A stretch of 64,000 nucleotides of DNA from Kaistia granuli DSM 23481 (GTDB lineage Bacteria; Pseudomonadota; Alphaproteobacteria; Rhizobiales; Kaistiaceae): contig NZ_AQYH01000004.1 of NCBI RefSeq assembly GCF_000380505.1, forward strand, positions 62,001 through 126,000, in the 5' to 3' direction. Position numbers and translations under genes: made by a program. The notes beneath the pieces were generated by a model. The model saw only the letters and a list, made by a program, of their open reading frames with translations. It searched no databases and had not been told where the DNA came from. Numbering within the stretch: the first letter of the stretch is position 1; every line of letters begins with the position of its first letter. This document shows, piece by piece, positions 16,884 through 26,486 of this stretch.

Positions 16884-18830
16884 GTGAACCTGACCCGTCT
16901 CAATCCCAAGACGGCCTGGCCTTGGCGGCATTCGATTCGCACCGCGCTGGCGGTGACGGTGCCGCTTGCGATCGGCTTGCTCGCCGGGCAGTTGGAAGCG
17001 TCTCTCCTTGTCGGCCTCGGCGCCTTGCTGAACTCGACCAAGGTGCAGTCCGATCCCTATCGGATCCGCTTCGAGAACTTCCTCATCATCGTGCCGATGG
17101 CCATGGCGGGGTTCGTGCTGGGCGCTCTGGTGGCAGGGCACGGGCCGCTGACGCTCATGCTTCTGATTCTGCTCGGCCTAGTCTCCGGCCTGGTCAGCGG
17201 CTATGGCGCCACCTATTCCACCGGCGCCATGCAGATGCTCATTCTCGCCGTCATCGCCGCCGGCCATCCGTCCTCGTCGCTGTGGATGCCGCCGCTTCTG
17301 TTCGCGGCCGGCGCCGCCTATGCGGCGTTCCTGCTGGCGATCGAGGCGGCCTTCGACCGGCGCATGCCGGAGCGGGCGGTGCTGGCGCAGCTCTTTCATG
17401 CGCTGGCGCAATTCGCCAGATGCGCCGCCCGGCCGACGCCGGACAAGGCAACGACGTCACTCGCCACTCCGCTGGAGCAGCAGCGCCGCCATGTGACGGA
17501 TGCGATGCTCAAGGCCTATTCCGGGCTGCTGCAGACCCGGCAGCAGGATGCGGGAAGCACGCCGGAGACCAATCGGCACGCTGTCGTGCTGGCCAGTGCG
17601 GACCTGGTATTCTCGGGCATCGTGGCGGGCGGCGTCGAGCCGGCAGAGCTGCATGGCGTTGCGCATTATCTGGATGAGATCGCAACGGCGGTCCGAAAGG
17701 GGCACGGACGACCGACGCGCCCGGCCGACCTGCCGGAAGCGAGCCGGCTTGGCAGCCTTGTCGACAACCTTGCCGACAGCCTGTGGCCTGACACCGTGCC
17801 GCCGCGCCCGATTCACAGGGCGCGTCACCGGGCGGCGGCGTCATTCCCGGATCTCGCTACGCGTCTGCGTGCGCTGGCGGCGCGGCTGGCCCTTGGACAC
17901 GACGTCGTCCTTTCGGCCCTGCAATTGGCACTCTGTCTCGGCATCGCCTTCGTCGCGCAGGACATTCTCGGCGGCGCTCGGTCGTACTGGATTCCGCTTT
18001 GCGTCGTGATCGTCCTGAAGCCGGATTTCGGCTCGGTTTTCGTCCGCGCGGTCCAGCGCTCGCTCGGCACGATCCTCGGCGTCGTCCTTGGCGTGGTCCT
18101 GATGACCTTCCTTCCCAAGGGATGGTGGTTGCTGGCCAGCATGGGCGTGCTCGGCGCGTTAATGCCGGCCGCCGGCCAGCGCAGCTATGCGCTGCAATGC
18201 GCAGTCTTGACGCCGCTCGTGCTGCTCCTGATCGACATGACGGTGCCTGGGGCAACCGTCGACTTCGGCCCGCAACGCCTGGTCGACACACTGATCGGCT
18301 CGGCGATCGCGCTCGTCTTCGGCTACCTGGTCTGGCCGCAGAACCCAGGGTCGAAGATCCTCGCTTCCTTCACCAAGGCGATGAGCGCCGCCGCGGCCTA
18401 TCTCCGTGCGGCTTCCGCGCCCGCTCCCGCCGACGCGGCGGATCTCCCCTCAGCCCGATCCGCCCTGCTGATGGCGATGATGGCCGCCTATAGCAGCCTC
18501 TCCAATGTGCGCACGGCGCTGCAGCGTTCGCTCGCGGAGCCGCCGCCGGCCAGCCGCGAGGCTGCCGCCTGGTTCCCGGTCATCGTCGAGGCGGAGCGCT
18601 TGTGCGATCGCATCACCCGGCTGGCGCACCAGACCATGGCGGGCTCGGCGGTCCTCGATCCGGACGCGGTCGAGCAGCGGGTCGCGGTTTTGAAATCGCT
18701 GGGAGCCGAGACAGCCCTGAAGCATGCGTCGGTCGCCGGTCCTGGCAAGCCGGCCGATACCGACGCGGTGTTCCACGAGATCGACGTGGAGCTCGACCAA
18801 CTGACACGGATGCTGGAGCCGACGCGCTAG
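16884..18830 (+). CDS. FUSC-family inner-membrane transporter (aromatic-acid exporter type)
   Basis: About 648 residues with two membrane domains, each of several helices (about 20-160 and 340-490 from this start), separated and followed by soluble helical regions. This is the FUSC/AaeB/YccS layout; such proteins form inner-membrane parts of efflux systems for aromatic acids and similar compounds. The second domain has SYWIPLCVVIVLKPDFGSVF and RSLGTILGVVLGVVL, typical of FUSC. The frame is open back to ATG 16722, but that stretch contains a 22-bp tandem duplication and an uncharged Cys-rich sequence, so the GTG at 16884 is preferred. No membrane-fusion partner is adjacent. Confidence 0.8.
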   Translation: MNLTRLNPKTAWPWRHSIRTALAVTVPLAIGLLAGQLEASLLVGLGALLNSTKVQSDPYRIRFENFLIIVPMAMAGFVLGALVAGHGPLTLMLLILLGLVSGLVSGYGATYSTGAMQMLILAVIAAGHPSSSLWMPPLLFAAGAAYAAFLLAIEAAFDRRMPERAVLAQLFHALAQFARCAARPTPDKATTSLATPLEQQRRHVTDAMLKAYSGLLQTRQQDAGSTPETNRHAVVLASADLVFSGIVAGGVEPAELHGVAHYLDEIATAVRKGHGRPTRPADLPEASRLGSLVDNLADSLWPDTVPPRPIHRARHRAAASFPDLATRLRALAARLALGHDVVLSALQLALCLGIAFVAQDILGGARSYWIPLCVVIVLKPDFGSVFVRAVQRSLGTILGVVLGVVLMTFLPKGWWLLASMGVLGALMPAAGQRSYALQCAVLTPLVLLLIDMTVPGATVDFGPQRLVDTLIGSAIALVFGYLVWPQNPGSKILASFTKAMSAAAAYLRAASAPAPADAADLPSARSALLMAMMAAYSSLSNVRTALQRSLAEPPPASREAAAWFPVIVEAERLCDRITRLAHQTMAGSAVLDPDAVEQRVAVLKSLGAETALKHASVAGPGKPADTDAVFHEIDVELDQLTRMLEPTR

Positions 18831-18957
18831 CAAGGCGAATGGGCTGGAGCCCCGACTTGCGTTCCGCCGTCGAAAGCTTCGCCAAGTCCTACTGGGCGGT
18901 GAGCAGCGCCCTATTTGGAAACGTTCGGGCGGATTTTCGGGTCGCAGGGAGAGGGCC

Positions 18958-19653
18958 ATGCTGGTCGACACCATAATGACAACGCCAGTCGTCGCCATTC
19001 TTCCCTCGATGACGGTTCGTGAAGCGGCCCGCCTGATGGTGGCGGGCCGATTCGGCGGACTCCCGGTGGTCTCGGAGGATGGCACACTCGTCGGAATGGT
19101 GAGTGAGGGCGACCTTCTGCGGCGTGGCAAGACTGTGTCCGAGCGGAAGTCTCCCTGGTGGCTGGAGTGGTTCGCCAGCGCCGGCAAATCGGCGGAAGAC
19201 TACGCTGAAATCTACGAGAGGTCCGTGGGTGACGTCATGTCCAGAGATTTGGTCGTGGTCAACAAAGGGGATCGTCTGGATGACGTTGCCGACCTCATGG
19301 TCGGGCGTCAGATCAAGAGGCTTCCGGTGGTTGAGAATGGAAAATTAGTCGGGCTTGTGGCTCGGATTGATCTTCTGAAAGGTTTGAGTGGACGCCTTCC
19401 TGGCGATGACCGGCACGTTTCCGCGGATGCGAAGCTGCAGGTCGAGGTTGAGGCAGCTATTGCCGGTGAACTCGGCAGGAGCTTCGTACGGACTCGGGTC
19501 GAGGATGGCGTGATCAAACTGCGCGGGATCGTTTTCAACGAGAAGGCACACGTCACGGCCGTGGAGGCGGCGCGACGTGTTGCCGGCTCAAAATCGGTTG
19601 AGGATGGCCTCGTCTGGGTGGAACCGATGGCCGACAGGGTCGTCCTGCCCTGA
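18958..19653 (+). CDS. CBS-pair and BON domain protein (first of tandem pair)
   Basis: 231 residues. CBS1 (about 8-60) has TVREAARLMVAGRFGGLPVV and LVGMVSEGDLLRR; CBS2 (about 90-145) has GDVMSRDLVVV and RLPVVENGKLVGLVARIDLL; a BON domain follows at about 155-225. CBS pairs bind adenine nucleotides and sense energy state; BON domains bind lipids or partner proteins. No signal peptide, so cytosolic or peripheral. AGGGAGAGGGCC precedes the start. The next gene is a close paralog with the same layout and leader, so this is a tandem duplication. The phosphoketolase/acetate kinase/UspA context suggests a stress role. Confidence 0.88.
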   Translation: MLVDTIMTTPVVAILPSMTVREAARLMVAGRFGGLPVVSEDGTLVGMVSEGDLLRRGKTVSERKSPWWLEWFASAGKSAEDYAEIYERSVGDVMSRDLVVVNKGDRLDDVADLMVGRQIKRLPVVENGKLVGLVARIDLLKGLSGRLPGDDRHVSADAKLQVEVEAAIAGELGRSFVRTRVEDGVIKLRGIVFNEKAHVTAVEAARRVAGSKSVEDGLVWVEPMADRVVLP

Positions 19654-19762
19654 GGGCTGGCGTTTGGAGGAGATCGTCGCGCGCCGGTCCCGACCGGCGG
19701 CTACACGTCGAAGGCCATGGCGTCCCGATTGGGGAGCGTGCTGGTCTCAGGGAGAAAGGCAC

Positions 19763-20458
19763 ATGTTCGTCGAAGCCATCATGTCGTCGCCTGTCATCAG
19801 TGTCCAGCCGACAATGTCGATCCAGGACGCCGCACGCCTGATGCTGGCGCGCGGCGTGAGCGGGTTGCCGGTTGTGTCGGAAAACGGCAGCCTGGTCGGA
19901 ATGGTCAGCGAAGGCGATTTCCTGCGACGACCGGAACTGGGGACAGAGCCGAAGCGATCCTGGTGGCTGGAATGGCTCAGCACGGAAGGGTCCGCCGCCG
20001 ACGACTATGTTCACGTGCATGGGCGGAAGGTGGGAGAGGTGATGTCGCGCGATGTGGTGACCACCCGCAAGAACGCCGCGCTAGACGAAGCCGTCGGCCT
20101 GATGGTTCGGCATCACGTCAAGCGCCTGCCCGTACTTGAGAATGGAAAATTGGTTGGGATCGTGGCCCGTTCTGATCTTCTGAGGGCTATGTTGCGCATC
20201 CTGTCGTCGGAGCCTCGTGGTGTTTCCGATGACGAGCGCATTCGGGCGGACATCGAGGCGGAGCTGGCCCGACAAACATGGGGCGGATTGGTGCGCGTGC
20301 GGGTCACCGGGGGAGTGGTCGAACTGCGCGGCACCATCTTCGATGATCGCATCCGCGCGGCAACGCAGGTCGCGGCCGAGAACGTCGCCGGCGTGAAGGC
20401 GGTCAAGGATGAGCTTGTCTATGTCGAGCCGCTGTCCGGGCTGGTGATCCTGCCGTGA
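19763..20458 (+). CDS. CBS-pair and BON domain protein (second of tandem pair)
   Basis: 231 residues, collinear with the protein at 18958: both start M(L/F)V-(D/E)-x-IM and share GLPVVSE(D/N)G-LVGMVSEGD, then WWLEW, VGDVMSRD/VGEVMSRD and the terminal (D/E)ELVYVEP or related sequence. CBS1 and CBS2 are followed by BON. The in-frame sequence before ATG 19763 is unrelated to the paralog, and GGGAGAAAGGCAC gives a good ribosome-binding site, so this start is firm. Its stop overlaps the GTG start of the alcohol dehydrogenase by four bases, suggesting the two are co-expressed. Confidence 0.88.
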   Translation: MFVEAIMSSPVISVQPTMSIQDAARLMLARGVSGLPVVSENGSLVGMVSEGDFLRRPELGTEPKRSWWLEWLSTEGSAADDYVHVHGRKVGEVMSRDVVTTRKNAALDEAVGLMVRHHVKRLPVLENGKLVGIVARSDLLRAMLRILSSEPRGVSDDERIRADIEAELARQTWGGLVRVRVTGGVVELRGTIFDDRIRAATQVAAENVAGVKAVKDELVYVEPLSGLVILP

Positions 20459-21438
20459 GAGCCATGGTGCTGCGCGGGATCGGACAGCCCCTGGAGCTGG
20501 AGACGCGGGCAGAGCCCGTTCCGGGTCCCGGCCAGATCCGCGTCCGGATCGAGGCCTGCGGCGTCTGCCGCACGGACCTGCATGTCGTCGACGGGGATCT
20601 CCACCACCCCAATCTGCCGCTCGTTCCCGGACACGAGATCGTCGGCATCGTGGAAGCGCACGGCGCCGATGTCACGACGCCGGGACTGGGGGCTCGTGTC
20701 GGTATTCCGTGGCTTGCCCACACCTGCGGTCACTGCCGCTATTGCGCGACCGGACGGGAGAACCTCTGCGACGAGCCTGCCTTTACCGGCTATTCGCGCG
20801 ATGGCGGCTTCGCAACCCACGCGGTAGCGGAGGCGACGTTCGCGTTTTCACTCGAAGGCTTTGATGATCCGGTCGCGGCGGCGCCTCTGATGTGCGCCGG
20901 CCTGATCGGCTGGCGGTCGCTCGCCATCGCTGGGGATGGCGGGCGGATCGGTCTGTACGGGTTCGGCGCCGCTGCCCATATTCTGGCGCAGGTCTGTCGG
21001 TGGCAGGGGCGCGAGGTCTATGCCTTCACGCGCCCCGGTGACACGGCCGCGCAAGCCATGGCGCTGACGCTCGGCGCGGTCTGGGTCGGCGGCTCGGACG
21101 AGTTGCCCCCCGAGCTCCTGGACGCGGCAATCCTGTTCGCGCCGGTCGGTGCGTTGGTGCCGCAGGCGCTGCGAGCGGTCCGAAAGGGCGGGAGGGTCGT
21201 CTGCGGGGGCATCCATATGAGCGACATTCCGAGCTTTCCCTACCAGCTGCTCTGGGAAGAGCGGCAACTGGTCTCGGTCGCCAATCTCACCCGTCAGGAC
21301 GCGGTCGATTTCCTTGCGATCGCCGCGAAGGCGAACATCCGGACGACCACGACCGTCTACCCCCTCGAGAAGGCGAATGAAGCCCTCGCTGATCTTCGTG
21401 CCGGCCGGTTTCAGGGCGCCGCGGTCCTCGTCCCATAG
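20455..21438 (+). CDS. Zinc-dependent alcohol dehydrogenase (AdhA/AdhP-like)
   Basis: 327-residue medium-chain dehydrogenase. The catalytic zinc site is GVCRTDLHVVDG (Cys at about 37) and GHEIVG (His at about 61, Glu at 62). The structural zinc cysteines are in TCGHCRYCATGRENLC at about 90-105. The cofactor loop is GLYGFGAAAHI. It oxidises alcohols or reduces aldehydes with NAD(P)(H). The GTG start overlaps the preceding CBS-BON gene (GTGA). Beside phosphoketolase and acetate kinase it could re-oxidise NADH by reducing acetaldehyde under low oxygen, which is inferred. Confidence 0.88.
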   Translation: MRAMVLRGIGQPLELETRAEPVPGPGQIRVRIEACGVCRTDLHVVDGDLHHPNLPLVPGHEIVGIVEAHGADVTTPGLGARVGIPWLAHTCGHCRYCATGRENLCDEPAFTGYSRDGGFATHAVAEATFAFSLEGFDDPVAAAPLMCAGLIGWRSLAIAGDGGRIGLYGFGAAAHILAQVCRWQGREVYAFTRPGDTAAQAMALTLGAVWVGGSDELPPELLDAAILFAPVGALVPQALRAVRKGGRVVCGGIHMSDIPSFPYQLLWEERQLVSVANLTRQDAVDFLAIAAKANIRTTTTVYPLEKANEALADLRAGRFQGAAVLVP

Positions 21439-21483
21439 TGACGATGGAGGCCCGATCTCGATTGAAGCAGTGTGATGAGCCGT

Positions 21484-22326
21484 TCAATGCGACATCAGCA
21501 CGGGTAGGCGCAGGTCGCTGAGGACCCCCTTGGTCGCGCCGCCCAGGACGAAATCGCGGAGGCGTGTGTGACCGAAGCCACCCATAGCCAACATATGGGA
21601 TTCAGCGTTCAGCGCAGCGTCCTGCAATGTTTCGGCGATATTCCCTCCCTCAAGTTCCACATTTTGAGCCTGGGCTTGAAAACCGCGTCGCTGAAGGGAA
21701 AGCGCCAAAGTTTCCGCTATGCCGCGTCCTTCCAATTGCTTCTCGTTTTGAACGGTCAAGATCGTAACCTGTGAGTCGGGCGTCAGTAGTGGCATGACGT
21801 CCGCGAGTGCGCGAGCCGCGACGCGACTGCCGTCCCAAGCAACCGCCACATTCTTGATGGGACTAGATGTGGCCGATGAGGGAACCAGTATCGCCGGCCT
21901 GCCGGCATCAAATATGACCGTTTCCGCCAGTTCCTGCAGGACAGAGCTATCCTTGACCCAGGGCAGCAATGAGAGGTCGAAATACCGTGCCTCCGAGGCC
22001 GCTGCAGATCCTGCCGAACCGAGTGGTAGTTTCCTGCTTGAGCATTGAACCCTTATCCGACCATCCGCGTGACGCTGAACCAGTCGCTCAAGCCGAAGGC
22101 AGTCGCTTTGGCTGTACTCTTCGGTAGTCCGGATCAGATCCGGGATATTGAGCAAGAAGTTGCCAATCGGCGAGGCCACAGGCGGAATATCGACGGAGAA
22201 GGTTGTCACCTGGAGTTCGGTATCCAGGGCCATGGCAGTGGACGTGGCTGCAATAACGGCCTCTTCCGTGGCTATGTCGGGATAGGTGATCAGGGGCATA
22301 TAGGCGAGGCGGGTCTTCGGCATCAT
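21484..22326 (-). CDS. Universal stress protein, UspA family
   Basis: 280 residues, about twice a single Usp domain. The C-terminal domain starts NVAVAWDGSRVAARAL and ends with the nucleotide-binding G-x2-G-x9-G pattern (GGFGHTRLRDFVLGGAT). The N-terminal half is more degenerate and lacks a clear motif. Usp proteins bind ATP or AMP and help survival under starvation, low oxygen or stress. Two consecutive ATGs follow GGGAGTGC; either may start translation. It is convergent with the alcohol dehydrogenase gene (46 bases apart) and lies downstream of phosphoketolase on the same strand. It has somewhat lower GC use than its neighbours. Confidence 0.87.
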   Translation of the reverse strand: MMPKTRLAYMPLITYPDIATEEAVIAATSTAMALDTELQVTTFSVDIPPVASPIGNFLLNIPDLIRTTEEYSQSDCLRLERLVQRHADGRIRVQCSSRKLPLGSAGSAAASEARYFDLSLLPWVKDSSVLQELAETVIFDAGRPAILVPSSATSSPIKNVAVAWDGSRVAARALADVMPLLTPDSQVTILTVQNEKQLEGRGIAETLALSLQRRGFQAQAQNVELEGGNIAETLQDAALNAESHMLAMGGFGHTRLRDFVLGGATKGVLSDLRLPVLMSH

Positions 22327-22420
22327 GCACTCCCTCTTCTTGTTTCGTTCATTTCTACCGCTATCCGGTCAGCAACTTGCCAAGCCAGCCCGGCTCGGCG
22401 CGGTCTTCCAATCCGACGGG

Positions 22421-24817
22421 TCAATCCTTCCCCGTCCAGCGCCAGTCGGCGACCATCGGCATGTCGGCGCCGTGCTCGCGGATATAGTAGTAATGCTCCG
22501 TCAGCCGGTCGCGCATCGCCTGCTTGACGTAAGCGGCGGCGGTGCCGAGCCGGGGCACGCGGTCGATTACATCGGCGACCAGGTGGAAGCGGTCGAGATC
22601 GTTGCGCACCACCATGTCGAACGGCGTGGTGGTCGACCCCTCTTCCTTGAAGCCCCGCACATGCATGTTGTCGTGATTGGCACGCTTGTAGGCGAGGCGA
22701 TGGATCAGCCAAGGATAGCCATGATAGGCAAAGATCACCGGCTTGTCCCTGGTGAACAATTGATCGAAATCCGCATCCGACAGACCGTGCGGATGCTCGG
22801 TCTTCGGCTGCAGCGTCATCAGGTCCACGACGTTGACGAGCCGCAGCTTGAGGTCGGGAATGGCGTGGCGGAGGAGGTCGACGGCGGCCAGCGTTTCCAG
22901 CGTCGGCACGTCGCCGCAGCACGCCATGACCACGTCCGGTTCGCCGCCGCGATCATTGCTTGCCCATTCCCAGATGCCGATGCCGGCTGCGCAGTGCTTG
23001 ATGGCCTCGTCCATGGTCAGCCATTGCGGGTGCGGCTGCTTGCCCGCCACGATGACATTGATGCGATTCCAGCTGCGCAGGCAGTGGTCGGTGACATAGA
23101 GCAGCGTGTTGGCGTCCGGTGGAAAATAGACGCGGACGATCTCGGCTTTCTTGTTCACCACATGATCGACGAACCCCGGATCCTGATGACTGAAGCCGTT
23201 GTGGTCCTGTCGCCAGACGTGGGAGGTCAGCAGGTAGTTCAAGGACGCGATCGGCCGCCGCCAGGCGACCTCCTTCGAGGTCTTTAGCCATTTGGCGTGC
23301 TGGTTGAACATCGAATCCACGATGTGGATGAAAGCCTCGTAGCACGAGAAGAAGCCGTGCCGGCCGGTGAGCAGATAGCCCTCCAGCCAGCCCTGGCAGG
23401 TGTGCTCGCTGAGGATTTCCATCACTCTTCCATCGGCCGACAGGTGATCGTCCGAGGCGAGGACCTCGGCATTCCATGTCCGGTCGGTCACCTTGAACAG
23501 ATCCTGGAGCCGGTTGGACGCGGTCTCGTCGGGCCCGAAGACGCGGAAATTCCGGGTCGATGCGTTCGCTTCCATCACGTCGCGCAGGAAGCCGCCGGTG
23601 ATCCGGGTCGCCGCGGCGTCCGAGCCGCCCGGCTCCGTCACCGCGACCGCATAGTCCTTGAAATCGGGCAGCTTCAGCGGCCGCATCAAGGCCCCGCCAT
23701 TGGCGTGCGGATTGGCGCTCATCCGCTTGTCGCCAATTGGCGCCAGCGCGGCGATCTCCGGCCGCAACCGGCCTGTCGCGTCGAACAGTTCTTCCGGCCC
23801 GTAGCTGCGCAACCAAGCTTCCAGCAGGCCGAGATGCTCGGGCTTTTCCATGGTGAACGGCACCTGATGCGAGCGCCAGGAGCCCTCGGTCTGCTTGCCG
23901 TCCACGGTCTTTGGCCCGCTCCAGCCCTTGGGCGACCGCAGCACGATCATCGGCCAGGCCGGCCGCTCGGTCATGCCGCCGCCGGTCCGGGCCTTCTGCT
24001 GGATGGCGCGGATCGAAGCGAAGGCGGCATCGAGCGCCGCCGCCATCTTCTGATGCATCGCCGCGGGCTCGTCGCCTTCGACGAAGATCGGCGCATAGCC
24101 ATAGCCGCGCAGCAGGGCTTCGAGTTCTGGATGCGGGATCCGGGCAAGCACCGTCGGGTTGGCGATCTTGTAGCCATTGAGATGCAGGAACGGCAGCACG
24201 GCGCCATCGTGCGCCGGATTCAGGAACTTGTTGCCGTGCCACGCGGTGGCGAGCGGCCCGGTCTCTGCCTCGCCATCACCCACGACGCAGGCCGCGATGA
24301 GATCCGGGTTGTCGAAGACCGCCCCGAAGGCGTGGCTCAGCGAATAGCCGAGCTCGCCGCCTTCATGGATGGAGCCCGGCGTTTCGGGCGAAGCGTGGCT
24401 CGGAATGCCTCCGGGAAAGGAGAACTGCCGAACCAGGCGGCACATGCCCGCTTCGTCCTGCGAGATCTCGGGATAGAGCTCGCTATAGGTGCCTTCGAGC
24501 CAGGTGCTGGCGACGACGCCCGGCGCGCCATGCCCAGGCCCGGCGATGTAGAGAACGCTCATGTTCTCGCGCTTTATCACCCGGTTCAGATGCGCGTAGA
24601 TGAAGTTCAGGCCGGGCGTGGTGCCCCAATGGCCGAGCAGGCGCGGCTTGACATGCGCCTGGGTCAGAGGTTCGCGCAGAAGCGGATTGTCCAGCAGATA
24701 GACCTGGCCGACGGACAGATAGTTCGCCGCCCGCCACCAGGCGTGTATTAGTCGCGCCTCTTCCGGCGACAAGGGCTGCGAGACCGCCCGGGATACGTCC
24801 TTCTCAGCGGTCGTCAT
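22421..24817 (-). CDS. xfp: Phosphoketolase (xylulose-5-P / fructose-6-P)
   Basis: 798 residues, the normal phosphoketolase size. It splits xylulose 5-phosphate, and usually fructose 6-phosphate, with phosphate to acetyl phosphate plus glyceraldehyde 3-phosphate or erythrose 4-phosphate, using thiamine diphosphate and Mg. Visible hallmarks are [11 protein letters not shown] (about 98), the TPP/Mg site [20 protein letters not shown] (about 177) with [11 protein letters not shown], and [19 protein letters not shown] in the pyrimidine domain. ATG 24817 with GGAG upstream is the start; the open frame continues 19 codons without family-like sequence. It is divergent from acetate kinase and shares a 178-base control region with an FNR/FixK-type box, giving a two-step ATP-forming route. 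Confidence 0.95.
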   Translation of the reverse strand: MTTAEKDVSRAVSQPLSPEEARLIHAWWRAANYLSVGQVYLLDNPLLREPLTQAHVKPRLLGHWGTTPGLNFIYAHLNRVIKRENMSVLYIAGPGHGAPGVVASTWLEGTYSELYPEISQDEAGMCRLVRQFSFPGGIPSHASPETPGSIHEGGELGYSLSHAFGAVFDNPDLIAACVVGDGEAETGPLATAWHGNKFLNPAHDGAVLPFLHLNGYKIANPTVLARIPHPELEALLRGYGYAPIFVEGDEPAAMHQKMAAALDAAFASIRAIQQKARTGGGMTERPAWPMIVLRSPKGWSGPKTVDGKQTEGSWRSHQVPFTMEKPEHLGLLEAWLRSYGPEELFDATGRLRPEIAALAPIGDKRMSANPHANGGALMRPLKLPDFKDYAVAVTEPGGSDAAATRITGGFLRDVMEANASTRNFRVFGPDETASNRLQDLFKVTDRTWNAEVLASDDHLSADGRVMEILSEHTCQGWLEGYLLTGRHGFFSCYEAFIHIVDSMFNQHAKWLKTSKEVAWRRPIASLNYLLTSHVWRQDHNGFSHQDPGFVDHVVNKKAEIVRVYFPPDANTLLYVTDHCLRSWNRINVIVAGKQPHPQWLTMDEAIKHCAAGIGIWEWASNDRGGEPDVVMACCGDVPTLETLAAVDLLRHAIPDLKLRLVNVVDLMTLQPKTEHPHGLSDADFDQLFTRDKPVIFAYHGYPWLIHRLAYKRANHDNMHVRGFKEEGSTTTPFDMVVRNDLDRFHLVADVIDRVPRLGTAAAYVKQAMRDRLTEHYYYIREHGADMPMVADWRWTGKD

Positions 24818-24936
24818 ATGGCAGGCTCCGTTGTGAGACGTCGAATGATCCACTATGGCTTCCGCTACGGACAATAGCGCAATCGGCAGGAAAGTCCCCG
24901 ATCCGGCAAGACTGCGGCTTGGCCGGACGGGCCGCC

Positions 24937-24950
24937 TTGATTTCCATCAA
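24937..24950. promoter_or_regulatory. FNR/FixK-type box between phosphoketolase and acetate kinase
   Basis: TTGATTTCCATCAA is a perfect match to the TTGAT-N4-ATCAA consensus of FNR/Anr/FixK regulators. It lies 46 bases before the acetate kinase ATG and about 120 bases from the phosphoketolase ATG, in the only gap between the two divergent genes. Activation from a site centred near -41 would put an acetate kinase transcript start about 11 bases before its ATG. Confidence 0.65.
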
Positions 24951-24995
24951 GCCGAGATCGGTGACGGCCGGGAAGGCCGCCGGGAGAGCAAGACC

Positions 24996-26183
24996 ATGGC
25001 CGAAGCGATCCTGACCCTCAATGCGGGTTCCTCGAGCCTCAAATTCGCGCTTTTCCGAGTGGAAGGCCCCGACCGGCTCGAACTCTCGCTGCGCGGCGAG
25101 ATCGAGATGATTGCCACGCGGCCGCATTTCTTGGCGCGGGACGCCGGCGGGGCTGTTCTTGCTGATCACAACTGGCCGGATGCCGCGGGAGCGTCGCAGC
25201 CGCTGTTTGAAATGGTCGTCGGCTGGACCGAGGCTCATCTCGGCGCGGACAGGCTGATGGCCGTCGGCCACAGGGTGGTGCATGGCGGGCCCAATCATGC
25301 CAAGCCGGAACGGGTGACGCCGGCACTTCTGGCCGCGCTCGACCGCATTACGCCCCTGGCGCCGCTGCACCAGCCGCAGAACCTCGCGCCGATCCGTGCC
25401 ATCGCCGCCGCGCGGCCGGAGCTGCCGCAGGTCGCCTGCTTCGACACGGCCTTTCACCACACCATGCCGGACGTCGCGAGCCGCTTCGCGCTGCCGCGCG
25501 AATATGAGGCGATGGCGGTTCGTCGCTACGGATTTCACGGCCTGTCCTATGAATCCATCGCCCGTCGCCTGCCGGATGTGGCGCCTGCCTTGGCACATGG
25601 CCGGGTGATCGTCGCCCATCTCGGCAACGGCGCCAGCCTGTGCGCGCTTCACCAAGGGCGCAGCATCGATACGACCATGGGCTTCAGTGCTCTGGACGGG
25701 CTGGTGATGGGCACGCGGCCCGGCACGCTCGATCCCGGCGTCATCCTCTACCTGCTGCAGGAGCGCGGCATGACGGTCGGCGAGGTGGAGGACCTTCTCT
25801 ATCGCCGCTCGGGACTCCTCGGCGTTTCGGGCGGCATCGCCAGCGACATGCGCACGCTGCTCGTCAGCGCCGACATCCGCGCGGCCGAAGCGGTCGAGCT
25901 TTTCACCTACCGGATCGCGCGCGAAGCCGGTGGATTGGCGAGTTCGCTAGGCGGGCTCGACGGCATTGTCTTCACCGCGGGCATCGGCGAGCACGCGCCG
26001 CCAGTCCGTGCGGCTGTCTGTGAAAGGCTGGAATGGCTTGGCGCCGTGCTTGATCCGGCCGCCAATGCGCGGGGCGATGCCGTCATCAGCGCGCCGCAAA
26101 GCCGGATCGAGATTCGTGTCATCCCGACCGACGAGGAGCGGATGATCGCCCGGCACACCCAGGTCGCGATCGGTTCGACTTGA
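24996..26183 (+). CDS. ackA: Acetate kinase
   Basis: 395 residues, normal for the family. It transfers the phosphate of acetyl phosphate to ADP, giving acetate and ATP, reversibly. The start ILTLNAGSSSLKFALF is the acetokinase N-terminal signature; the second is VACFDTAFHHTMP at about 146, and HLGNGASLCALHQGRSIDTT holds the catalytic region. GGTRPG-like VMGTRPGTLDPGVI and FTAGIGEHAP follow. ATG 24996 preceded by GGGAGAGC is chosen over an in-frame ATG at 24855, because the upstream part contains the FNR-type box and does not look like protein of this family. It pairs with the divergent phosphoketolase gene. Confidence 0.95.
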   Translation: MAEAILTLNAGSSSLKFALFRVEGPDRLELSLRGEIEMIATRPHFLARDAGGAVLADHNWPDAAGASQPLFEMVVGWTEAHLGADRLMAVGHRVVHGGPNHAKPERVTPALLAALDRITPLAPLHQPQNLAPIRAIAAARPELPQVACFDTAFHHTMPDVASRFALPREYEAMAVRRYGFHGLSYESIARRLPDVAPALAHGRVIVAHLGNGASLCALHQGRSIDTTMGFSALDGLVMGTRPGTLDPGVILYLLQERGMTVGEVEDLLYRRSGLLGVSGGIASDMRTLLVSADIRAAEAVELFTYRIAREAGGLASSLGGLDGIVFTAGIGEHAPPVRAAVCERLEWLGAVLDPAANARGDAVISAPQSRIEIRVIPTDEERMIARHTQVAIGST

Positions 26184-26323
26184 CGCTGGTCGGCGGGCCG
26201 CTGTCGAAGGGGACGAGACAGCAGGGCTGTTGGCGCCGAACGGCAGAAACGCAGCGTGTTCGGGCGGGTCGAGAAAGGTTAGATGGCGGTGGACGCAGTC
26301 TGCTGCGAACTCGACTCTGAGTA

Positions 26324-26339
26324 TCCCCGCAAACGGGGA
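26324..26339 (+). terminator. Small hairpin downstream of acetate kinase
   Basis: TCCCCG/CGGGGA form a 6-bp stem with loop CAAA, followed by GTTTGG. Weak U-run. It may end the acetate kinase transcript in the 303-base convergent gap 26184-26486, which otherwise holds no gene. Confidence 0.35.
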
Positions 26340-26399
26340 GTTTGGACTTTCATCGGAACGGAGCCCCTCCAAGGCTCGTGCGATGTGAGTGAGCAAAGG

Positions 26400-26427
26400 A
26401 AGTCCGCATCTGCGCCATGGCGGACTT
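26400..26427 (-). terminator. Possible terminator of the PLP decarboxylase gene
   Basis: AAGTCCGC (26400-26407) and GCGGACTT (26420-26427) are perfect 8-bp arms with a 12-base loop. On the minus strand the stem is followed by TTCCTTTGC, and it lies 59 bases after the decarboxylase stop. Confidence 0.45.
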
Positions 26428-26486
26428 GAAAAAGGGCTGGCATTCTGCAGAGCGAACGCGACGCGATCTCCTGGCCGATCTCCGCA

